NCBI GenBank assembly: GCA_937124525.1
Contig: CAKZLA010000127.1
Coordinates: 1 to 12,613, forward strand
Origin: an uncultured Desulfobacterium sp.
GTDB taxonomy: Bacteria; Desulfobacterota; Desulfobacteria; Desulfobacterales; Desulfobacteraceae
DNA: 12,613 nucleotides
Direction: 5' to 3'
This document shows positions 1 to 5,633 of the stretch, piece after piece (the stretch's first letter is position 1; each line of letters opens with the position of its first letter). Made by a program: the position numbers and the translations under genes. The notes beneath the pieces are model-generated. The model was not told where the DNA came from. It worked only from the letters and a program-made list of their open reading frames with translations, and did not search any database.

Positions 1-1
1 C

Positions 2-466
2 CTGGTCTCCGTGGCGGTAAAACAGATGCTGCGGCTGGATCTTAATCTTCCCGGCCACTCCTATGTTGTCTATCTCTTTTTTTTGGTGTTCGGGCCGTGT
101 TATGTGAACAAAAAGGGGGCAGCTTTTTACATGGGCATTGTGGCCGGGGTATTTGCGGTGATTGCCGGGTCCAGAAAAGGGGTGCTGGATGTGCTGCGTT
201 TTGTCATGCCGGCTATTTTTCTGGAGCTGACCCGGTATCTGCCCACCCTGGGACACCCCATGGTCAACCGGGTGGTGGAGGGAGTGCTGGCTGCCCTGAT
301 CATGCATGTGGTTAAATCAGGGATCAACCTCATCACAGGAAAACCCCTGGAGGTGGTGCTGATCAAGTTTTATCCCGGCCTTGTCACCTATCCTCTCATC
401 GGGTGTGCCTGTGGGGTGTGTGCCTATTTCATGTATGGTGCAGTACGGGAGTACAAAGGTAGATAA
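2..466 (+). CDS. Integral membrane protein resembling an ECF-transporter S component, 5' end outside the window
   Basis: The frame is open from base 2 to the TAG... TAA-type stop at 464-466, so the gene probably begins upstream; a GTG at 11 is only an internal candidate start without a clear ribosome binding site in view. The visible part is about 154 residues, very hydrophobic, with four or five likely membrane segments (for example YVVYLFFLVFGPCYV, FYMGIVAGVFAVIAG, LAALIMHVVKSGINLI and LIGCACGVCAYFMY). The LNLPGHS stretch, the positively charged NKKGA turn and the following MGIVAGV helix look like small S subunits of energy-coupling factor importers, which bind a vitamin or metal and use a shared ATPase module. 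No ATPase gene is visible here. It is convergent with a TiaS-like gene and a TonB receptor gene, which fits an uptake locus, but the substrate is unknown. Family assignment is by pattern only. Confidence 0.6.
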   Translation: MVSVAVKQMLRLDLNLPGHSYVVYLFFLVFGPCYVNKKGAAFYMGIVAGVFAVIAGSRKGVLDVLRFVMPAIFLELTRYLPTLGHPMVNRVVEGVLAALIMHVVKSGINLITGKPLEVVLIKFYPGLVTYPLIGCACGVCAYFMYGAVREYKGR

Positions 467-769
467 ACGGTATCTATTTTGATTAGAGTAGCCGATCATG
501 GACATGGATAATATCGGATTGCATATAATTCGATTTCGCAGATCAATTGTGTGAGATAGGGGCGTAAGATCAGGCTTGTGGTAAAGCCAGTGCCCATATT
601 CACCTGTTTGGGACTGCGTAGCATACTAATGCTATGTGAGCAGACTAAAACAGGTGAATATGGGTGCTGGCCAAACATTTATATTACCACCCCGAATATT
701 TATGGCTTGTGTTAACGGTCATGTCATACCGCAAAAACAACATTCATCTGCGGTTAATGTGCCTGGTTT
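467..769. other. Convergent intergenic region
   Basis: About 300 bp between the ends of two convergent genes. Besides the large palindrome it holds a short hairpin at about 728-755 (ACCGCA/TGCGGT with a 15-nt loop), just past the stop of the leftward TiaS-like gene. That hairpin lacks a T-tract and is a weak terminator candidate. No coding frame in it looks real. Confidence 0.5.
578..690. repeat. 113-bp imperfect palindrome (MITE-like or structured element)
   Basis: Arms 586-609 and 648-671 are complementary at 22 of 24 positions and share the core CCCATATTCACCTGTTT. Outside them GTGGTAA (578-584) pairs with TTACCAC (684-690), leaving a bulge on the right side. Inside them CTGC/GCAG (614-617, 640-643) and TAGCAT/ATGCTA (619-624, 629-634) pair around a 4-nt loop. 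The whole unit folds as one long hairpin between two convergent genes. It could be a non-autonomous palindromic element, a bidirectional terminator or a transposon relic. No transposase is present and no obvious T-tract follows. Confidence 0.7.
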
Positions 770-1522
770 TTATGGCCAAAGCTGCTTGATGCGATCCTTG
801 GTCAGGGTGACCCAGGCCGGAGAACCCGATGAATCCTGCACCGCTTCCACCGGAAGGACCTGACGTCCGCCCTGGTAGATGATTTTCACCTTGTCATCCC
901 CCAGCACAACGCGTTGATCCATATCCAGTGGGCCCCCGTCAAGGGGTTTAACCACATCCACAAAGGAATGCCTGCACAGGGCTTCCACACCGATGCTGGA
1001 ACCACTTTTATCAAAATGATACCATCCCCGGAATCGCCCGTCGTTGCCCCCCAGTCTTAAGCCCACCCCTGCCAGGGCACCAATGATGCCATCGCCGGTG
1101 CCCCCGTGCTCGGACAGGTGGATACCCAGATCTGCGGCCAGTCCATAGGCCATGGGTTTATTTAACACTGTGTTCTTGGCTTTGTTTCCATAGGCCATGA
1201 GACGTTGTTTGTTCAGCTCTTCATTGTCCACAGCAACGCACAGGCCTGCATCAGAACCCGGTGCGCTTTCAACCTCAAGCCCCTTTTGCATGAAATCAAT
1301 GAGGGGTTGCAGGGTCTTTTCATCAATGCTGGCCTTAAAGCACATGGAACTGTTGTGGGAGGTGTAGGGAATGTCCTCATGCACAAACAGTTGATGGCGG
1401 CTGATGGAGGTACAGACACCCCATCCTTTTTTTTCAATGGCTTCGGCAAACAATTGGGATAGTTGGCCGGTGCCCCTGCTCTCAAGATTATCGGTATCGT
1501 CTATGCACACAAGGATTTTCAT
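770..1522 (-). CDS. Stand-alone TiaS-like (tRNA-Ile2 agmatidine synthetase-related) protein
   Basis: The 250-residue protein begins MKILVCIDDTDN, and residues 7-11 (IDDTD) match the hallmark N-terminal motif of archaeal TiaS. A second family signature, GTGDGIIGALAGVGLRLGG, lies at about 141-159. TiaS activates the wobble cytidine of tRNA-Ile2 with ATP and joins agmatine to it. Archaeal TiaS is about 420 residues and also has an OB fold and zinc ribbon, and this protein lacks room for both. Bacteria do the equivalent reaction with TilS and lysidine, so a different substrate is likely (inference). The gene lies 76 bp downstream of the TonB receptor on the same strand, suggesting co-transcription. 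The ATG at 1522 has only a weak upstream GGTG. The motifs are seen directly; the function is not established. Confidence 0.75.
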   Translation of the reverse strand: MKILVCIDDTDNLESRGTGQLSQLFAEAIEKKGWGVCTSISRHQLFVHEDIPYTSHNSSMCFKASIDEKTLQPLIDFMQKGLEVESAPGSDAGLCVAVDNEELNKQRLMAYGNKAKNTVLNKPMAYGLAADLGIHLSEHGGTGDGIIGALAGVGLRLGGNDGRFRGWYHFDKSGSSIGVEALCRHSFVDVVKPLDGGPLDMDQRVVLGDDKVKIIYQGGRQVLPVEAVQDSSGSPAWVTLTKDRIKQLWP

Positions 1523-1598
1523 TCTTCACCATTTTTATTTTTGTATTGGCTTCTAATTGACATCAGTTCCAAAAACTTGATCATTGAGGTTTTGCTTC

Positions 1599-3563
1599 CT
1601 AAAACCGAAGAACGGCCCCAACATAAAAGGTACGTCCCTGGGCAGGATATCCATAACTTTGTTCGTAATCTTCATCCAGCAGGTTTGCACCCCTCAAATA
1701 AATTTCCAGGGCATCCTGGAACAGTTTCTGGGATACTTTGCAGTCAACAATTTGAAAATCGTCCAGTTTGGCCTTTGCCAGCGGGGATTTTTTGCTGTAG
1801 TAATATTGATCCGCCACACGGAGAAAAGAGGCCTGGGCCGTGAGACCAAAGGGAAACCGATAACTTCCCTCCAAAGAAAACTTTTGTTCGGGGCGATTCT
1901 GGAGTTCATCCTTTTCAGTATTGTCGGATTTATCCTTGGAAGTCATAAAAGAGGCACTGCCGGTGAGGGTAAGGTTCTCAATAAATGTGTTGACCACTTC
2001 GAATTCAACCCCTTTGAACCGGTATTCTTCATAATTTCTGTAAATATCATCCACATCCTTTTCGATGAAATCTTCGGCATCTTTGATGTAACCGGTGACG
2101 GACACCGTTGTGGCTGCGGGCAGTTCCTGGGAAATTCCCACCTCCCAGCTATAGATGGTTTCTGCGTTGAGATCAGGATTTCCTGCGTCCTGGGAATAGA
2201 GTTCCTTGGTGGTGGGGAACTTGATACTCCGGCTCCAAGAGCCCTTTATTGTGGTGCTGTGGGTGACATCATAGCTGACACCGGCCATGCAGGAGAAATC
2301 ATCCTCATCATTACCCCCATCCTTGTCCATGGTATGGAATCCATATCCCAGAACCACTTTGAATCCATCGGTGATCTGTGTGCTGTACTCCAGGGCAAGG
2401 CTGGCAAAATCAAGGTCAGACTCAATATCAAAGGTTTCTTTCTTTTCCTTTTTATTAATCTCGTATCCATCTGACTCCCAGGAGTCCCTTTCAAAAAGGG
2501 CTGCAAGGGTTACGCGGTCCGATGTCCGGGGGAGCCATGCAAGCTGTAGATTTGCCCCACTGACCTTGCTGGTGGCATCCTCGATATAGCTGCCTTTCTT
2601 GGAGATGCTGGTGTAGGTATCGTCATCATAGCGTTTGGTGGTGGTATCTCCCTGGCTGGCAAATACCCATCCCCGCAGTTGCAGGGGGGCCTTAAAAGTA
2701 TAATCAAATGCCGCTTGAAGGGATTGGGTTTTAATCTCTTCAATACGGTCATATTTTATGCTGGAGGCAAAGAGATCTTTTTTATTGTCTATGGTGGAGG
2801 GTGGCACACCGTTTTCGCCATCCTGGTAATTAAAGGTAACACCCAGATTCAGGACATCTGTGGTAGCATAGTTGAGCCCCACAAAGGCCGTCTGGCGTTC
2901 AAAATCACTGTTTTCCCGGGTGTCATCCTCCTGCATGGATGTATTTTTGAAATCATTGGACACGGCCACAGCATCCAGGCTGGTGTTCCCCAGGCTGACC
3001 ACAGCGTCTGCCTTATCAGTGCCCCCGGTGAGGGTGGCGTTTGTGGAATAATATCCATCTTCACCAAATTCATTGAGGAGGGTGATATGGGCATTTTCAT
3101 CACCGGTTTTGGTGATGATATTGATAATTCCTGCGCTGCCATTTGCCCCGTAAAGCACGGAGCCTCCCCCGGTGGTCACCTTGATGCGGGCGATGTTGTC
3201 CATGGGTATGGTGGTGGGATCAAATTGCCCGTCATAGGTATCTTTAATGGGAATACCGTTGAGCAATAGCAGAACATGACGGGTCCTGAGTCCCCGTATA
3301 TCAATTCTGGGAACGTTGGCCGCGGCATGGCGGATGTAAACCCCGGGGATGAGCTTCAGGGCTTCATTCAGGGATCTGACGCCCTTTTGTTCAATATCAA
3401 GGGCTGTGATGGTGTGAACCGTGGCCACGGATTCTGCGGAATTGACCTGGTCGGTGACCACCACCTCGCCCAGATTGTAAAAGGAAGATTCTTCTTGGGC
3501 AAAAGCCGTTGAAATTAAACTGCATAAAATGATTGCAAAACAAAGGGGTAATACTTTTTTCAT
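1599..3563 (-). CDS. TonB-dependent outer-membrane receptor
   Basis: A 654-residue outer-membrane receptor that would import a scarce ligand into the periplasm using TonB-ExbBD energy. A signal peptide spans residues 1-22, ending STAFA before QEES. A TonB-box-like EVVVTD follows at about 33-38. The plug domain (about 40-150) has the typical LNEALKLIPGV, IDIRG, VLLLLNGIPIKD, and GGGSVLYGANGSAGIINIITK elements. The rest is a beta-barrel ending in GAVLRF with the terminal phenylalanine expected for BAM-mediated assembly. Length is normal for the BtuB/CirA/colicin-I-receptor type. The ATG at 3563 has a good ribosome binding site (AGGAG, 8 nt away). It probably heads an operon with the TiaS-like gene. 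The ligand cannot be read from the sequence; no cobalamin riboswitch was recognised upstream. Confidence 0.93.
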   Translation of the reverse strand: MKKVLPLCFAIILCSLISTAFAQEESSFYNLGEVVVTDQVNSAESVATVHTITALDIEQKGVRSLNEALKLIPGVYIRHAAANVPRIDIRGLRTRHVLLLLNGIPIKDTYDGQFDPTTIPMDNIARIKVTTGGGSVLYGANGSAGIINIITKTGDENAHITLLNEFGEDGYYSTNATLTGGTDKADAVVSLGNTSLDAVAVSNDFKNTSMQEDDTRENSDFERQTAFVGLNYATTDVLNLGVTFNYQDGENGVPPSTIDNKKDLFASSIKYDRIEEIKTQSLQAAFDYTFKAPLQLRGWVFASQGDTTTKRYDDDTYTSISKKGSYIEDATSKVSGANLQLAWLPRTSDRVTLAALFERDSWESDGYEINKKEKKETFDIESDLDFASLALEYSTQITDGFKVVLGYGFHTMDKDGGNDEDDFSCMAGVSYDVTHSTTIKGSWSRSIKFPTTKELYSQDAGNPDLNAETIYSWEVGISQELPAATTVSVTGYIKDAEDFIEKDVDDIYRNYEEYRFKGVEFEVVNTFIENLTLTGSASFMTSKDKSDNTEKDELQNRPEQKFSLEGSYRFPFGLTAQASFLRVADQYYYSKKSPLAKAKLDDFQIVDCKVSQKLFQDALEIYLRGANLLDEDYEQSYGYPAQGRTFYVGAVLRF

Positions 3564-3796
3564 GGATTTCTCCTGGATTTATGAATGCAATGGAGCATCG
3601 ATTTTAATGGTTAATTATGGTTAATTGAGGATGACCGGTGGTATGAATTTCCAGACATAAGGGCTGGTAATTTAAAGATCCTACCAATATGAACAGGGGT
3701 TACCTGTTAATACACTGCTTTTTTTGTGAAATGGATTAAATAGTGGGTGTGCAGTTCCTAATGGGGTTAAAAAATACTTTGTAATATTCAGGCAGT

Positions 3797-3825
3797 TTTT
3801 TACTGTTATTTGCCCCAGCAGTCAA
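3797..3825 (-). promoter_or_regulatory. Possible sigma-70-type promoter of the TonB receptor operon
   Basis: On the minus strand TTGACT (3820-3825) is followed after 17 nt by TAAAAA (3797-3802). This matches the -35 consensus at 5 of 6 and the -10 consensus at 4 of 6. If used, it gives a leader of about 230 nt before the receptor start codon. It overlaps one arm of an inverted repeat, as a repressed promoter often does. The -10 is weak and the call is tentative. Confidence 0.35.
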
Positions 3826-3846
3826 CCATAATTGTTATTATGGGTT
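3823..3846. promoter_or_regulatory. Operator-like inverted repeat upstream of the TonB receptor
   Basis: CCATAAT (3826-3832) and ATTATGG (3837-3843) flank TGTT, and the arms continue to CAACC/GGGTTG with one extra G. The repeat overlaps the -35 box of the proposed receptor promoter. The half-site AACCATAATT recurs on the minus strand near 3605-3620, where TTAACCAT is also directly repeated. Two copies of one motif around a receptor promoter suggest a ligand-sensing regulator, which is not encoded in this window. Confidence 0.4.
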
Positions 3847-3901
3847 GCTTTTGGGTATTTGTCAGCCCCTCATGGATTGATACGAATATAAATGCGAATT
3901 A

Positions 3902-4150
3902 CTATGAATTACCATGGAGTATGTTAAAGTTACCATGATCATGGTCTTTGTCTGGCGATTGCATAAAGTTTTTGATTTTATTAAAACCGATACTCAAGTT
4001 CGGGTTTGGGTCTAACTTCACCAACTTGGGGTGGTCAGAAAAATGAAACACAATAAATTTGCCTTGTAGCATAATATCTTGTAAGCTTCTTCTATCAACT
4101 GGATGATCCGGTGTTTTAAACACTTGGTTTTGGGCAGCGGAATAAGGCAT
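3902..4150 (-). pseudogene. Doubtful 82-codon reading frame, possibly a gene remnant
   Basis: This frame has no ribosome binding site at its ATG and no neighbour on its strand. Its middle, around IMLQGKFIVFHFSDHPKLV, faintly recalls the R-x-GK-beta-strand part of Fpg/Nei DNA glycosylases, but the family's N-terminal PE dyad is missing and the resemblance may be chance. It could be a decayed fragment or simply non-coding. Confidence 0.2.
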
Positions 4151-4177
4151 TAAAAATCAAAAATAATTGGAAGTAAT

Positions 4178-4603
4178 ATGAGTAATAGCGCTGAAATTCG
4201 TTGGAAACAGCGATTTGAAAATTTTGAAAAAGCCTTGCTCCTCCTTCAGGAAGCACTGACTGTAAAATTTGTTTCGGAGTATTCGAAATTGGAGCAGGAG
4301 GGTATTGTCCAGCGTTTTGAGTATACCTTTGAATTGGCATGGAAAACGATGAAGGATCGCCTGTTTTATGAGGGATATGATGAAAAAACCCCTCGTTCCG
4401 TCATTAGACGCGCCTTTGAGGTGGATTTTATTTCCGAAGAGGAAACGGAAGTTTGGCTGGATGCGCTGGATGCGCGTAACCTGCTGAGCCATACCTATAA
4501 TGAGACAACTGCTTTGACTGTACTGGATCATATAGAAACGAGGTACAGCCACATCCTGACCCATCTTTATGAACGGTTGAAATCTGATGCGAATTTGAAG
4601 TGA
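4178..4603 (+). CDS. hepT: HEPN-domain protein, nucleotidyltransferase substrate-binding (HI0074/HepT family)
   Basis: A 141-residue helical protein of the HI0074-like HEPN family, the usual partner of a minimal nucleotidyltransferase. The HEPN catalytic signature R-x4-H-x-Y is intact as R100-NLLS-H105-T-Y107. In studied pairs (Shewanella and related) HepT is an RNase toxin that the MntA partner silences by AMPylating the motif tyrosine, the type VII toxin-antitoxin mechanism. The N-terminal FEKALLLLQEAL and the VQRFEYTFELAWKTMKD helix are typical of the family. The ATG at 4178 follows GGAAG at a usable distance. The stop overlaps the next start by 4 bp, showing translational coupling. Whether this pair acts as a toxin system or in another nucleotide transfer is not shown by the sequence. 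Confidence 0.88.
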   Translation: MSNSAEIRWKQRFENFEKALLLLQEALTVKFVSEYSKLEQEGIVQRFEYTFELAWKTMKDRLFYEGYDEKTPRSVIRRAFEVDFISEEETEVWLDALDARNLLSHTYNETTALTVLDHIETRYSHILTHLYERLKSDANLK

Positions 4604-4923
4604 AAGACGGTTTGAAAGACAAATACCACCGGGCGATCATTGAGATCCTCTCTGCCAATGAGCGGGTGGAGCGAGTAGTGCTCTTCGGCTCCAGGGCCAT
4701 GCAGACCCATACTCCTGCCTCGGATGTGGATCTGGTCCTGTTTGGTGACAGACTGACCTTGACCGATCAGACCAGAATGGCCGCCGCCATTGAAGCTCTG
4801 ACCATGCCTCAACGTGTGGATTTGTTGCTCCACAAACATATTGACAACGAAAAATTAAAAGAACATATCAGTAAGCATGGAATGAATTGGTTTCAACGGT
4901 TTCCCACAAATTGCCCGTATTAA
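4600..4923 (+). CDS. mntA: Minimal nucleotidyltransferase (MNT), antitoxin-type partner of HepT
   Basis: A 107-residue polymerase-beta-fold nucleotidyltransferase. The catalytic GS-x10-D-x-D motif is present: G30-S31, D42 and D44 in LFGSRAMQTHTPASDVDLV. A third acidic residue, D74 in RVDLLL, completes the metal site. Proteins of this family transfer AMP to their HEPN partner and thereby neutralise it. The start is the GTG at 4600 within the GTGA overlap with the HEPN stop; this gives the full family length. All catalytic residues are retained, so the enzyme should be active. A Nudix gene follows 21 nt later on the same strand and may be in the same transcript. Confidence 0.88.
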   Translation: MKDGLKDKYHRAIIEILSANERVERVVLFGSRAMQTHTPASDVDLVLFGDRLTLTDQTRMAAAIEALTMPQRVDLLLHKHIDNEKLKEHISKHGMNWFQRFPTNCPY

Positions 4924-4944
4924 TTTTGCATTCCAGGAAAAATT

Positions 4945-5520
4945 ATGAAGATCAAAGAAATAAAAAAAATAACAGATCAGCACCATTTAAACCTCTTTTC
5001 CATGTCCTACCTGGATCAAAGGGATCATGAAAAATCATGGGTGTTTGCATCCAGAAAAAAGATACCGGAAGTGGCCGATAAAAATTCTCCTGTCCCAGAT
5101 GCCGTGGTGATTGTACCCTTTCACCAGAAACAGCAAAAGCTTGTGATGATCAGGGAATTCCGGGTTCCCCTGGGGGGATTTCAGTATGGATTTCCCGCAG
5201 GACTGGTGGACCCAGGTGAAACCGTGGAAAAGGCGGCGGCAAGGGAGCTTAAGGAGGAGACCGGCCTTGATCTGGAACATATCTTAAGGACAAGCCCCCC
5301 CATCTACTCCTCGTCGGGCATGACCGATGAATCCATTTGCCTTGTATTTGCAAATTGTGGGGGAGAACAAAGCCTGGAGGGCAACGAAGCCTCCGAGGAG
5401 ATCAGTGTGTTGTTCCTCTCCCGGGAGGAGGCAAAAAACCTTTTGAAGACTCCAGAATTAAAATTTGATGTTAAATCATGGATTATTCTGGAACATTTTG
5501 CCAACACCGGGACAGTCTAA
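4945..5520 (+). CDS. Nudix hydrolase, ADP-ribose pyrophosphatase-like
   Basis: A 191-residue Nudix protein with a perfect G-x5-E-x7-REU-x-EE-x-GU box at residues 86-108 (G86, E92, R100, E101, E104, E105, G107). The preceding GFPAGLVDPGE is the layout found in ADP-ribose pyrophosphatases (NudF-like), which split ADP-ribose into AMP and ribose 5-phosphate. Members of the wider family also cut other nucleoside diphosphate derivatives, so the exact substrate is open. The ATG at 4945 is preceded by AGGAAAAATT with an adequate ribosome binding site. It follows the HEPN/MNT pair by 21 nt on the same strand, and both deal with nucleotidyl groups; any functional link is inference. Confidence 0.9.
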   Translation: MKIKEIKKITDQHHLNLFSMSYLDQRDHEKSWVFASRKKIPEVADKNSPVPDAVVIVPFHQKQQKLVMIREFRVPLGGFQYGFPAGLVDPGETVEKAAARELKEETGLDLEHILRTSPPIYSSSGMTDESICLVFANCGGEQSLEGNEASEEISVLFLSREEAKNLLKTPELKFDVKSWIILEHFANTGTV

Positions 5521-5527
5521 ATCTTGC

Positions 5528-5627
5528 CATCCTTCATTTGCCACCTTATACTATTGGTTTACCAAGCTAATTTCTCAGGAATTATTTCCCAAAAAGGTAA
5601 TATACTTTTGGCGTAATATGAAGGATG
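5528..5627 (+). promoter_or_regulatory. Inverted repeat able to mask the ribosome binding site of the M48 protease gene
   Basis: CATCCTTCAT (5528-5537) is perfectly complementary to ATGAAGGATG (5618-5627). The right arm contains the GAAGG ribosome binding site. In a transcript that reads through from the Nudix gene, pairing would close an 80-nt loop and hide that site. A 10-bp match at this distance can arise by chance, so this is only a candidate. Confidence 0.25.
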
Positions 5628-5633
5628 TCTAAG

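Larger units (their letters stand above)
3564..4177. other. 614-bp intergenic region without a convincing gene
   Basis: The part near the receptor is AT-rich and contains the operator-like repeat, a hairpin AACAGG-GGTTA-CCTGTT (3692-3708), and tandem TGGTTAAT copies near 3607-3625. A perfect 14-bp palindrome, ACCATGATCATGGT, lies at 3932-3945. The part next to hepT has a leftward open frame (3902-4150) listed separately. The promoter for the rightward HEPN/MNT pair must also be here, but no clear consensus was found. Confidence 0.5.

Noticed and set aside
1584..2474. Long rightward open frame of 296 codons
   Set aside because: It is antisense to the TonB receptor, which has a signal peptide, plug and barrel motifs; the rightward product has no recognisable domain.
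2679..3269. Rightward open frame of 196 codons
   Set aside because: Antisense shadow of the receptor plug and early barrel, with no ribosome binding site.
3692..3708. Hairpin AACAGG-GGTTA-CCTGTT as a terminator or riboswitch
   Set aside because: No adjoining T-tract on either strand and no match to a riboswitch core that I can recognise.
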